In this document: positions 10,364 through 21,143 of the stretch, piece after piece
How the letters are laid out: each line of letters starts with the position of its first letter
Position numbering within the stretch: the stretch's first letter is position 1
Source: Blastomussa wellsi
Taxonomy: Eukaryota; Cnidaria; Anthozoa; Scleractinia; Plerogyridae
Length of the DNA: 64,000 nucleotides
Assembly: GCA_947652115.1 (NCBI GenBank)
Contig: OX393563.1
Span: forward strand, 10,781,861 to 10,845,860
Direction: 5' to 3'
Notes under the pieces: model-generated
What the model saw: the letters and a program-made list of their open reading frames with translations, nothing else
The model's database searches: none
What the model was told of the DNA's origin: nothing
Translations under genes and position numbers: made by a program

Positions 10364-11572
10364 AAAATTAAGTTTCATACATACAATGATCAATAGAACA
10401 TATTTTATACAATTTCCACACCTGTACAATACACTGACATAATTAAAAAGTGCGCAATTACTATCAGAAATTTGAATAAAAAAATATTCATTCGCTGTTC
10501 TCGAGCATTATTAACAGACATTCACATTTTTGCAGTAGTCATTTTATTTTTGACACAATCTAAACAGCTTGTGAAGCAGCTCTGCAGTAGCAGTATTAAA
10601 CGTTTGAGCAAACAGTTGAGCCTAATTTGTTGCACAGTTTAATGTGCTATGAAACTTCCATGATAACCACTCTTATCGTTTTTTTTTTTTTTGGGGGGGG
10701 GGGGAGTGGTGGAGGGGGCTTCTTTCCCGAAGCACACAGTTACGACAATGTATTGTAATAAACCCATGGAAATTTTCTTTCAACACAAAGACACAAACTC
10801 CAAACATTATTCCTGTATTACAGTACAATGCAGCTCATAACTGTTTGGCCACTTTTTTGGCAGGATGCATGGGGTAGGAGGGGTGAGTATGCTCAATCTT
10901 AACAAGAGGCACTGCAAGGGGGTTCCATGTGCTGTCATGATATAGTTTTTGCTCTTGGCAGGCTTTTAGCCAGGAAAGCTGACATCCAAAAATTTCCAAT
11001 AAGGCCTGATACCATTGCCCTAGGAGGGTCTGAGGACAAATTAAGCATCTATTTCTGCAGGTTTGACTGCAAAACAATTAACTTTCAAAGCGTCGGTTCA
11101 TGTAACTTTCTCTAAAAGGGGGCATCTGTTGGACACCAGGACACCAACCTAGCCAACAAAAATGTTGCTGGACAGATAATTGTAAATTCTGAGCAATAAT
11201 ACAAACCAGCTATTAGCCAAAAAGGTCTATGCATCTGTATACACTTGTTCCTTCAAGATAATTCAGTATCAATACGTTAAACTTTATCTGAACAAAAGGA
11301 GGAGGGGAGGAGGATCATTTCCAGGACATCCACTTTATATTGTTTACTCTTTTACCCTGGCTAAAAAGATAGACATTTTCCCTGAAAGTAAAGTGTAGTA
11401 AAAAAGAAATGAGGATCACTGTTACATGAAGCAATAAAGCATTTTTGCAATGTGAGTACTCCTACAGGGATACAAGAGATGTGATCTTTTATTTACTTTC
11501 CCTGCAAGTAGTATTAAGCATAATTTACCATTTTCTTGAAACCTAATGGCATTGAAATAACAATCTGAAGCT

Positions 11573-14011
11573 CTATTCTTTCACAACACCAACAAGTGCC
11601 GGCCTCAGTGTTCTTCCATGAAGTTTATATCCAACCTTTTCCACAACAGCGACACTGCCTTTCTCTTTATCTGGAAACGGAATCTGGAACAATGCTTCAT
11701 GACTGTGAGGATCAAATTTTTCATTCAATGGGTTGATTTTTTCCAGACCATTCTTTTTGAAAACCTTCTGCAGTTGAGCTTCAGTCATTAAAAGTCCATC
11801 ATACAAGTTCTTTAGTGAAATGCTCTTCTCGATCTCCTCTTTCGGAACACTTTCTGTTGCCTTCCCCAAAATGTCTGCAACTTCAAGCAGATCTTTAGAG
11901 AAGGTCTGAATTCCAAACAACCTGGCATCATCAATTTGTTTCCTGCTACGTAACAGGATATTCTCATTATCAGCCAAGGAACGTTTATACTTGTCCTGAA
12001 ATAGACAAACCATTGCAATCCATTATTACATTATTTTTGTTGCACTTTTTACTTGTACCACACTTGTTTGTTTCAGTGGTACAAATTTGAAGGGAGAAGA
12101 AGGGGGTATTCTATGAGTTGTATAACATTCATCACTAATTAATGTGCAGCTGAGCCTTCGATTCTGACTGAAAAACGTCAGTTCAAGACTACAGGTTTAA
12201 AGGGACTTCAACCAATGAGCAATACAAAATACAGCATTTCTATAACTACTGAGCTATGAAGCCTTGACAGCTCAGTTGATACAGTCACTTATTACATGAC
12301 TTAGGTTGTCAGAGGGTCAGTAACTAAAATAAGATTTCTCCATTGCCGGTCCAATACTTTTTAAGTATTGGGCCGGGTGTTATCACAAATGATCCCATGC
12401 ACATTTTAAGCAGGGCTGTCACTAAAGGCCAGGGGCTTAGTTGGCAGAGCACCGTACTGCCTTGCAGGAGGTCGCGGGTTCAAAACTCGGCCAGACCAAC
12501 ACTCAGAGTCTTTAAATAACTGATGAGAAAGTGCTGCCTTTGTAACATTATCTGCAAATGATTAGACTTTCTGGTCTTCTCGGATAAGGACAATAAACTG
12601 TAGGTCCCGCCTCACAATCCTTCTTCCTAATAACTCTGTGGGACGTTAAGGAACCCACACACTGTTCGCAAAGAGTAGGGCATGTAGTTCCCGGTGTAGT
12701 GGTCTGGCCTTTCTGGTCTGTTTGGGAGGGTAGGGTGGGGCAAAACCTCGCATAGGACCTGGAGACCTGTTCATGCTCTTTCCCTCTGGGCAGCTTTGCG
12801 CAGTAGAATGGTCTATCCAAAAAATCTTTTTTTCAATCATTTAATAAATCTGTTATTTACCAAGCTTGCTCAGCACCATACAGGGAGAATATCTGCCCTT
12901 GGTCGTGTATGGACTCCACTGCACTCAGACCATTCTACATACTGTACTTATACCCCAAGATTCATAAGGACTGTTTTTGAAGAATATAGCAGGCCCTTGA
13001 GCTGGGACTTTTGCTCTGATCAAGGGCTAATGCTCGAAATGTCAGCTTTGTGATACTATGGCAGTTCATTATCTTCATCAATTTCCAGTTGATAATCAAC
13101 TCACCAAGGCAGGCAATAATTTCTTTAGAAATTAACTTTGTTCATCAATTTTGTATGGAGTTTGATCTGTACTATCAAATCCTCTGGGCACTGGCATGAG
13201 AAGGGGTGGCTAGGCAAATAGACCAATTTCGATATTTTAAAATTCAGCCTAAAACAATAGACCTCAGCACGAGGCTTCAGGGTATCAATTATAGAGTTTG
13301 TGGGATTTATTCCCCGGAGCCTCGCAGTGATGTCTATTGTTTTAGGCTGAATATTAAAATACCGAAATTGGTCTATTAGGGATGTTCCATTTTATATCCC
13401 CCACCTCCCACCTGCAGACGGAATTTTCTGAAGGGGCTTTGAAAGTCATTTCTGAGGGGGTAGCCTCATCGGTATTCCTCGATTGGGTTAGCTTCTTGGG
13501 TTTTTTCACCACTTTTTGTGGATATAAAATGGAATGGCCCTTACAATGTACAGGGTAAGCCATTTTGAAAGGAGCTATGTTATGCCATTTCTAGTCAATT
13601 TTTTTCTTTAAATACTAAATTACTTAAATAAACCATGGCAAATTAATTTCTTCACACAACAATTAAGGAAGCTTTTTGCACACTGCAGCGATATAATTGC
13701 TAAATTAAAACGTTTCATACCTGGAGATCTTTTATTAAACCTTCCTTTTCTTTCAAAAGGCGATTGTGTTCAGTCTGTTTTTCTTCCTTTGCAGAATCCG
13801 CTGATTTCGCTTCACACTCAAGCGGTTTTTGATCTTCATTAGCCTCCTCTTTAGTGTCGTCTTTAGAACTTGTGTCAGGATTTGATCGAGCCGAGCAGTA
13901 CCTTGACTGAGTCCCAAATATGCGGGAAACCTGGACATACTTCAGTTGTCTGGAATACTCTGGCTGTAAAACAGCACTTCTAAACGCTACTAGAGCAGAG
14001 CGCAGCATCAC
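11573..14011 (-). CDS. GRPEL1: GrpE protein homolog, mitochondrial (copy 1)
   Basis: Two exons on the minus strand: 14011-13721 (97 codons) and 11995-11573 (140 codons plus TAG). They join in phase 0 across a GTATGA...TTCAG intron, giving 237 residues. GrpE is the nucleotide-exchange factor of mitochondrial Hsp70 and drives ADP release during protein import and folding in the matrix. The N-terminus (residues 1-45) is rich in Arg, Ser and Ala without acidic residues, as in a mitochondrial transit peptide. A charged coiled-coil follows (about 60-125), then the helical bundle, then the C-terminal beta domain with the family signature (FDPHSHEALFQIP from residue 191, then VGYKLHGRTLRPALVGVV). Vertebrate GRPEL1 is about 217 residues, so length is normal. 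The start ATG is the first of a double Met. A second complete copy lies at 17083-19203. Confidence 0.95.
12426..12800 (+). repeat. tRNA-derived SINE in GRPEL1 intron (copy 1)
   Basis: A box-B-like GGTCGCGGGTTCAAAACTC at 12468-12486 follows a damaged box A (TTAGTTGGCAGAGC). The long unique body contains ACTTTCTGGTCTTCTCGGAT and ends near the GCGCAGTAGAATGG phrase. It is antisense to the gene. Compared with copy 2 (17905-18285), about 30 bases of the head are missing. Confidence 0.6.
13014..13046 (+). ncRNA. Hammerhead-ribozyme-like core, damaged
   Basis: Order of elements: CTGATCA, a GGGC-TAAT-GCTC hairpin, GAAA, then TGTC. This follows the hammerhead layout CUGANGA / stem II / GAAA / stem III / cleavage site, but the catalytic G of CUGANGA is C. 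Probably a relic of the same repeat family as at 21144-21365. Confidence 0.45.
13217..13377. mobile_element. Foldback MITE (AATAGACCAATTTCG family)
   Basis: Inverted arms of about 58 bases with few mismatches: AATAGACCAATTTCG at 13217 and its complement ending at 13377. A related copy lies at 56555-56701, and the left half survives in GRPEL1 copy 2 at about 18696-18775. Confidence 0.72.
13379..13540. mobile_element. Small inverted-repeat element with TTA target duplication
   Basis: Ends GGGATGTTCCATTTTATATCC and GGATATAAAATGGAATGGCCC are inverted copies of about 21 bases. TTA occurs on both sides (13376-13378 and 13541-13543). A 3-bp TTA duplication and GG...CC ends suit a PIF/Harbinger-type MITE. 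It sits directly against the preceding element. GRPEL1 copy 2 lacks this element and half of its neighbour. Confidence 0.6.
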
Positions 14012-14395
14012 TCAGTTGAAAATAACTTATAAAACCCAAACTTTAGCCAAACTCGCTTGTTGAAGTCAAAAATTGCATCACATCACGTGCGAGTTCGAGT
14101 TTCTCTAACACGCTGAGTAACCACTCCATCAAAAACTAAGCTCGCTATTTACACTGGGTAAGTTTTCTTTCGCGTGTTGGGTTCCACCAGCTACGTCATT
14201 GAATCAGAAAGATGTCAATGATAACGGCCCTCAAATAAGAGGGTCGTCGTTGGAATGAAAAATAGATTAGTAACAATTATCCTGTGATATCGCCTGATAC
14301 TAAGCCGACGAGGCCGTAAATTGTCAACGAAGTGCCTTAACCAGTTAGAAAAGTTGCGGCGCTTTGCAAGACTTCGATCGAATTATCGTAACTTA

Positions 14396-14720
14396 TGTAT
14401 ATCGCAGCTTAGTATATTCTCAGCTCCGACTATCGCATTTCTAGCTTTTTGATTGGCTAAAAAACTCCGACTATGAGCCAATAGTCGGAGTTTTACGTCA
14501 TATGGTAAATAGTGCGCCAAGTTTTTATTTTACGCTTTGTAAAATTGTGGAAATAAAAATCGGCGGCAAAACCCGGTTTGAGAATTTACTAAAACAATTT
14601 ATTCCATTCGCCCTTGTTGGATATGAAGTGATTATAAACAACTCGCGCTACGCGCTCGTTGGTTATTTTATCACTTCATATCCAACGCGGGCTCATGGAA
14701 TAATTGTTATATATCCGTCA
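14396..14720. mobile_element. Palindromic MITE, subfamily with CTCCGACTAT hairpin
   Basis: Contains a hairpin AACTCCGACTAT / ATAGTCGGAGTT and a larger palindrome (ATTCCATTCGCCCTTGTTGGA ... TCCAACGCGGGCTCATGGAAT). A second copy about 90% alike lies at 53920-54225. Shorter relatives are at 19840-20165 and 42646-42892. Confidence 0.65.
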
Positions 14721-15418
14721 GCAGCAGTTGACAGATATTGAGAGCATAATAACCCTATATGGGCAAGGTGACAATTTGTTGAATAATAACACGAAATATA
14801 TGATTTTAGAAAAAAAATTAACGCTTGGGCCGCTTATCTATTTTTGGTACCTCAGGAGGGCCCTTACTCGGGACAATGCGCTTATTTCTTTTTTTGAGAA
14901 ACAACCGAACGTTCAAAACAAAACTTTAAGACAATATTTATGAAAAAAGGAAATATTTGAAGAGATCATTCGTTTGAAGGAATTATAAACTGCTGTTTGA
15001 TGGAATTATGCACTGCCTTTGTAATGCGGCATTACGTATGGAAAATGAACGTTACCGGCGCTGATGCTTATTAATAAAAACACATTCGAAGAGGACGGGT
15101 ATTCGAAAAGGGGCGCTTATTGGAAGGAGGGCGATAAATCGAATCATTACGGTATATTTATACCTTGTGCCACATGATGAGAAGAATATGACATTATGGA
15201 TGGTCTGACTGTACGCTCAGTATACCAACTAACTTCCAGCTTCTCCTCGACTCCTCGTTTTGGAAGTTATAACCTGACTGACGTGATGTCTTACTCTTAT
15301 TCCTAGCTTCGCCGGTGTTTCTATCAAGGATTATCATTCCGTGACAAGGTAGCGGGTTAGCGCCCACGTACGATTTGGCTGCCAGTGGCATTGTACATGC
15401 GTCTTCCATTCTTTTACT

Positions 15419-16110
15419 CTCGTTTCCTCTTTACTCATTCTCTTATGGCCCCTTATACATCCTTTGCAAAAAATGGGAAAGTGAACTTTTGGGAAAAGTG
15501 GGTTTAAAAGCATTCCCTTAATAGCCTGCGCGCAGCAGTCTACTATTTCCAAAAGCGGCTACCCGTAAGTGTTTAATTCCACTGGCCCTCCTGTGCAGCA
15601 TTTGCTTCGTAGATGCTATTATTTTATTTGGGCTAGAGGAAATGGCTCCCGTTTGTTGTTGTTGTTGTTGTTCTCTCAGAAGGAAAATAAGTAGACCTAT
15701 AATCCTGGACAGAACTAGTTGAGTCAACCAACATTATAATTGGTTGAATTCTTTATTAATAAATAACAAAACAAACATGTCCAGAATCATACGCCTAGAC
15801 TTACAATTTCATATTTCTAACTACTGTAAAAACCAGGGGCGGATCTAGAGGGAGGGTGCAGGGTGTGCGCACCCCTCCCTGAGATGACCTGCGACTTTCT
15901 AATATAACTAGTATTCTGCTTACGACATCCATCAATTACGTCATTCCTTAGCGGTGCACCTAGCCTGCGAACACAGACGGATTTCCGCGTTTGTGAAATC
16001 GCATAGGTGAAACGTGACATTATAAGGCTATCAAACAGCAGTGTAAGCTCTTGTGAGGATATTAATCATTTCTTGACTGTGACAAGTAAACCATTTCATA
16101 CTTTGAATAG

Positions 16111-16155
<45 letters not shown>

Positions 16156-16168
16156 GTATAAAAATATA
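15419..16168. other. Spacer between duplicated segments, no gene seen
   Basis: Holds a short GTT microsatellite (15653-15671) and, from about 16108, a phrase AGAGGGGGTAAGTTTCTAAA that also precedes the foldback repeat at 55655. No credible coding frame. Confidence 0.45.
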
Positions 16169-16275
16169 ATTTGGTTTCATCAACTGGGTTGATAATGTCA
16201 ATTGGCCACCGTAAAGAAATTCAAGAGCTGACGTTTCGAGCATTAGCCCTTCGTCGGAGCGAATCAAGGAATTGT
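16169..16275. mobile_element. Left arm of foldback repeat, cut by the assembly gap
   Basis: TAATTTGGTTTCATCAACTG to GAATCAAGGAATTGT matches the left arm of the complete element at 21144-21365, including GAATCAAGGAATTGT at the hairpin tip. On the minus strand, 16226-16260 carries the hammerhead-like core. Confidence 0.75.
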
Positions 16276-16475
16276 NNNNNNNNNNNNNNNNNNNNNNNNN
16301 NNNNNNNNNNNNNNNNNNNNNNNNNNNNNNNNNNNNNNNNNNNNNNNNNNNNNNNNNNNNNNNNNNNNNNNNNNNNNNNNNNNNNNNNNNNNNNNNNNNN
16401 NNNNNNNNNNNNNNNNNNNNNNNNNNNNNNNNNNNNNNNNNNNNNNNNNNNNNNNNNNNNNNNNNNNNNNNNNNN
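16276..16475. other. Assembly gap (200 N)
   Basis: Exactly 200 unknown bases. The gap falls between a foldback arm and the first base of the second GRPEL1 segment, so the junction of the duplication is not actually sequenced. Confidence 1.
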
Positions 16476-17082
16476 CCAAAAATTTCCAATTAGGCCTGAT
16501 ACCATTGCCCTAGGAGGGTCTGAGGACAAATGAAGCATCTATTTCTGCAGGTTTGACTGCAAAACAATTAACTTTCAAAGCGTCAGTTCATGTAACTTTC
16601 TCTAAAAGGGGGCATCTGTAGGACACCAGGACACCAACCTAGCCAAATGTCTGACTCTCTGACCCAACAAAAATGTTGCTGGACAGATAATTGTAAATTC
16701 TGAGCAATAATACAAACCAGATATTAGTCAAAAAGGTCTATGCATCTGTAGACACCTGTTCCTTCAAGATAATTCAGTATCAATATGTTAAACTTTATCT
16801 GAACAAAAGGAGGAGGGGAGGAGGATCATTTCCAGGATATCCACTTAATATTGTTTACTCTTTTACCCTGGCTAAAAAGATAGACATTTTCCCTGAAAGA
16901 AAAGTGTAGAAAAAAGAAATGAGGATCACTGTTACATGAAGCAATAAAGCATTTTTGCAATGTGAGTACTCGTACAGGGATACAAGAGATGTGATCTTTT
17001 ATTTACTTTCCCTGCAAGTAGTATTAAGCATAATTTACCATTTTCTTGAAACCTAATGGCATTGAAATAACAATCTGAAGCT

Positions 17083-17998
17083 CTATTCTTTCACAACACC
17101 AACAAGTGCCGGCCTCAGTGTTCTTCCATGAAGTTTATATCCAACCTTTTCCACAACAGCGACACTGCCTTTCTCTTTATCTGGAAACGGAATCTGGAAC
17201 AATGCTTCATGACTGTGAGGATCAAATTTTTCATTCAATGGGTTGATTTTTTCCAGACCATTCTTTTTGAAAACCTTCTGCAGTTGAGCTTCAGTCATTA
17301 AAAGTCCATCATACAAGTTCTTCAGTGAAATGCTCTTCTCGATCTCCTCTTTCGGAACACTTTCTGTTGCCTTCCCCAAAATGTCTGCAACTTCAAGCAG
17401 ATCTTTAGAGAAGGTCTGAATTCCAAACAACCTAGCATCATCAATTTGTTTCCTGCTACGTAACAGGATATTCTCATTATCAGCCAAGGAACGTTTGTAC
17501 TTGTCCTGAAATAGACAAACCATTGCAATCCATTATTACATTATTTTTGTTGCACTTTTTACTTGTACCACACTTGTTTGTTTCAGTGGTACAAATTTGA
17601 AGGGAGAAGCTGTGCAGCTGAGCCTTCGATACTGACTGAAAAACGTCAGTTCAAGACTACCGGTTTAAAGGGACTTCAACCAATGAGCAATACAAAATAC
17701 AGCACTTCTATAACTACTAAGCTATGAAGCCTTGACAGCTCAGTTGATACAGTCATTTATTACATGACTTAGGTTGTCAGAGGGTAAGATTGCTCCATTG
17801 CTGGTCCAATATTTTTTAAGTATTGGGCCGGGTGTTACCACAAATGATCCCATGCACGTTTTAAGCAGGGCTGTCTCTAAGGGCTGGGGGCCAACGAATT
17901 CCCCTGGCTACTACGGTTAGCTCAGTTGGTAGAGCGCCATACTACCGTGCAGGAGGTCGCGGGTTCAAAACTCGGCCAGACCAACACTCAGAGTCTTT

Positions 17999-18030
<32 letters not shown>

Positions 18031-19203
18031 CATCATCTGCAAATGATTAGACTTTCTGGTCTTCTCGGATAATGACGATAAACTGTAGGTCCCGCCTCAC
18101 AATCCTTCTTCCTAATAACTCTGTGGGACGTTAAGGAACCCACACACTGTTCGCAAAGAGTAGGGCATGTAGTTCCCGGTGAAGTGGTCTGGCCTTTCTG
18201 GTCTGTTTGGGAGGGTAGGGTGGGGCAAAACTTCGCATAGGACCTGGAGTCCTGTTCATGCTCTTTCCCTCTGGGCAGCTTTGCGCAGTAGAATGGTCTA
18301 TCCAAAAAATCTTTTTTTCAATCATTTAATAAATCTGTTATTTACCAAGCTTGCTCAGGTCCATACAGGGAGAATATCAGCCCTTGGTCTTGTATGGACT
18401 CCACTGCACTCAGACCATTCTACATACTTAAACCCCAAGATTTCTAAGGACTGTTTTTGAAGAATATAGCAGGCCCTTGAGCTGGGACTTTTGCTCTGAT
18501 CAAGGGCTAATGCTCGAAATGTCAGCTTTGTGATACTATGGCAGTTCATTATCTTCATCAATTTCCAGTTGATAATCAACTCACCAAGGCAGGCAATAAT
18601 TTCTTTAGAAATTAACTTTGTTCATCAATTTTGGATGGAGTTTGATCTGTACTATCAAATCCTCTGGCCACTGGCATGAGAAGGGGTGGCTAGGCAAATA
18701 GACCAATTTCGATATTTTAAAATTCAGCCTGAAACAACAGACCTCAGCATGAGACTCCGGGGTATAAATTATAGAGTTACAATGTACAGGGTAAGCCATT
18801 TTGAAAGGAGCTACGTTACGCCATTTCAAGTCAATTTTTTTCTTTAAATACAAAATTACTTAAATAAACCATCGCAAATTAATTTCTTCAACAATTAAGT
18901 AACGTTTCATACCTGGAGATCTTTTATTAAACCTTCCTTTTCTTTCAAAAGGCGATTGTGTTCAGTTTGTTTTTCTTCCTTTGCAGAATCCACTGATTTC
19001 GCTTCACACTCAGGTGGTTTCTGATCTTCATTAGCCTCCTCTTTAGTGTCGTCTTTAGAACTTGTGTCAGGATTTGATCGAGCCGAGCAGTACCTTAACT
19101 GAGTCCCAAATATGCGGGAAACCTGGACATAATTCAGTTGTCTGGAATACTCTGGCTGTAAAACAGCACTTCTAAACGCTACTAGAGCAGAGCGCAGCAT
19201 CAC
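17083..19203 (-). CDS. GRPEL1: GrpE protein homolog, mitochondrial (copy 2)
   Basis: Same structure as the copy at 11573-14011: exon 1 19203-18913 (97 codons), exon 2 17505-17083 (140 codons plus TAG), phase 0 intron, 237 residues. The helical and beta domains encoded by exon 2 are identical in protein to copy 1, with about three silent base changes. Exon 1 differs at four residues (K24N, S34L, L65P and A71V, all in the transit peptide or acidic linker). No stop or frameshift is present, so the gene looks functional. It may be a recent tandem paralogue, or the other allele of a diploid assembly placed in series, because the 200-N gap lies at the junction. Predicted role as for copy 1: exchange factor for mitochondrial Hsp70 in the matrix. 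Confidence 0.93.
17905..18285 (+). repeat. tRNA-derived SINE in GRPEL1 intron (copy 2)
   Basis: A good box A (TTAGCTCAGTTGGTAGAGCG, 17926-17945) and box B (GGGTTCAAAACTC) lie about 35 bases apart, as in an internal RNA polymerase III promoter. The same body as at 12426-12800 follows. Confidence 0.7.
18494..18526 (+). ncRNA. Hammerhead-ribozyme-like core, damaged (copy 2)
   Basis: Same sequence and same core defect as at 13014-13046, as expected from the segmental duplication. Confidence 0.45.
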
Positions 19204-19576
19204 TCAGTTGAAAATAACTTATAAAACCCAAACTTTAGCCAAACTCGCTTGTTGAAGTCAAAAATTGCATCACATCACGTGCGAATGCGATTTTCTCTAA
19301 CACGCTGAGTAACCACTCCATCACAACTAAGCTCGCTATTTACACTGGGTAAGTTTTCGTTCGCGCGTTGGGTTCCACCAGCTACGTCATTGAATCAGTA
19401 TTTCATCACTGAATTACATATAGAGTAGTCAGTGAATAATTATACTGAATAAAGTAGTCATATAGAGGGTCATCGTTGTAATGAAAAATAGACCAGTAAC
19501 AATTATCCTGCGAAATCGCGTGGAGGGCCACTATGAGGGCCACTAGTTTATTGTTTTACCCTCGTTAAATAAAGTT

Positions 19577-19616
<40 letters not shown>
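19577..19616 (+). repeat. ATC trinucleotide microsatellite
   Basis: About 13 ATC units without interruption. Absent at the matching place in duplication copy 1. Confidence 0.95.
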
Positions 19617-19839
19617 ATAGTGCCTGATATACTTAGCCGACGAGGTCGTAGGCCGAGTTGGCTAAAATCAGGCGATATTCCGCAAGATTGAGCAGGATAA
19701 TTGTTTTATTATTCAACGAATTGTCAACGAAGTGCCTTAAACAGCTAGAAAAGCTGCCGTTTTGCGGCGCTTTGCAAGACTATATATCAGTTCACAAAAA
19801 AATTAATTATACCCATCCCCTTTTCATTAATTGATGGTT

Positions 19840-19872
<33 letters not shown>

Positions 19873-20063
19873 ATCTTCCATCTCATATCCAAGATCCAAC
19901 GCGCGCTCGTGAAATAAAACTAGAAAACTAGCTATGGTATATTGCATTTGCTGAGTTTTGATTGGTTGAGAGGCAATGGTATATGAGCTCATATACCATT
20001 CACCCACCAAAAAGGTACGTGTACGCGTAAAAGAATGCATTTTTGCAATGTTTGTACAATATT

Positions 20064-20096
<33 letters not shown>

Positions 20097-20165
20097 TCGC
20101 GCTTGTTGGCTATCTACCATCTCGTATCCAACGCGCGCTCATGGAATAATTGTTAAATATCCGTC
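19840..20165. mobile_element. Palindromic MITE cluster
   Basis: Two partial palindromes of the TTGTTGG...CCAACGCGCGCTC type. One is around 19843-19915 with an AGCCAACTCGGCGCTACGCG hairpin arm; the other is around 19920-20160 and closely resembles 42646-42892. The arrangement suggests nested insertion. Confidence 0.55.
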
Positions 20166-20341
20166 AGCGGCAGTTGACGGATATTGAGAGCATAATGACC
20201 ATATCCATATGGGCAACGTGACAATTTGTTGAATAATGACACGAAATATATGATTTTAGAAATTAAAACTGGAAAACGCCAGGATACGAAAAAACGCCAC
20301 AACGCGTGTACCTCAGTGCCAACCGTTATCCTACGACTTGG

Positions 20342-20460
20342 GAAAACGGAATTCGAACTTCCAATTTTGTTTTCCGTTTGCCTACGCCATCGGAAAAGGG
20401 AATTCGAAATTTCATTTTTGTTTTCCGTTTTCCTTCTACATTGAAAATGGAATTTGAATT
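20342..20460 (+). repeat. 51-bp tandem repeat, 2.3 units
   Basis: GAAAACGGAATTCGAAC... (20342-20392) is followed by GAAAAGGGAATTCGAAA... (20393-20443) and a partial third unit. Each unit has TTTTGTTTTCCGTTT. Not present in duplication copy 1. Confidence 0.75.
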
Positions 20461-20689
20461 GGTACCTCCGGAGGGCGCTTACTCAGGACAAGGCGCTTAT
20501 TTCTTTTTTTGAGAAACAACCAAATGTTAAAAACAAAACTTCAATACAGTATTTATGAAAAAAAGGTAATATTTGAAGAAATCATTTGTTTGAAGGAATT
20601 ATAGAAGGAATTATGCACTGCTTTTGTAATGCGGCATTTCGTATGGAATATGAACGTTACCGGCGCTGTAATTTTGTGATATTACAATA

Positions 20690-20869
20690 GGGTCGCTTAT
20701 TAGAATAGGGGCGCTTATAAGAATGGGGGCAATTATTAGAATAGGGGCGCTTATAAGAATGGGGGCACTTATTAGAATGGGGGCGCTTATAAGAATGGGG
20801 GCGCTTATTGGAATAGGGGCGCTTATAAGAATGGGGTCGCTTATTGGAAGGAGGGCGCTAAATCGAATC
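20690..20869 (+). repeat. 18-bp minisatellite, 10 units
   Basis: Units of the form GGGGGCGCTTATAAGAAT alternate with GGGGCGCTTATTAGAATA-like units, giving a 36-bp higher-order period over most of the array. Copy 1 has only one or two units at the same place (about 15098-15135). Confidence 0.9.
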
Positions 20870-21143
20870 ATTACGGTATATTTATACCTTGCGCCACACG
20901 ATGAGAAGAATAAGACATTATGAATAGTCTGATTGTACGCTATATACCTTCCAACTAACTTCCAGCTTCTCCTCGACTCTTCGTTTGGAAGTTATAACCT
21001 GACTGACGTGATGTCTTACTCTTATTCCTAGCTTCGCCGGTGCTTCTATCAAGGATTATCATTCAGTGACAAGGTAGCGGGTTAGCGCCCACGTACAATT
21101 TGACTGCCAGTGGCATTGTGCATACGTCTTCAATTCTCTTATA

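Larger units (their letters stand above)
10986..15418. repeat. Segmental duplication, copy 1
   Basis: Matches 16476-21143 nearly base for base apart from scattered substitutions and indels of 20-250 bases. It includes the whole GRPEL1-like gene, its intron repeats and about 1.4 kb of upstream flank. Homology begins where the N gap ends in copy 2, so the true left edge may be further out. Confidence 0.9.
16476..21143. repeat. Segmental duplication, copy 2
   Basis: Matches 10986-15418. Differences include loss of about 240 bases in the intron (the TTA-flanked MITE and half of its neighbour), an ATC microsatellite, extra palindromic MITE sequence at 19840-20165, a 51-bp tandem repeat at 20342-20460 and an 18-bp minisatellite at 20690-20869. 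It ends directly at the foldback repeat at 21144. Confidence 0.9.

Noticed and set aside
12426..12486. tRNA gene in the GRPEL1 intron
   Set aside because: Box A is damaged, the stems do not close and the sequence continues into a SINE body; copy 2 shows the same.
16124..16538. Several open frames across the N gap
   Set aside because: Open only because unknown bases contain no stop codons.
20723..20923. Frames reading MGALIR or ILISAP repeats on opposite strands
   Set aside because: Translation of the 18-bp minisatellite, which has a period divisible by three and so stays open in several frames.
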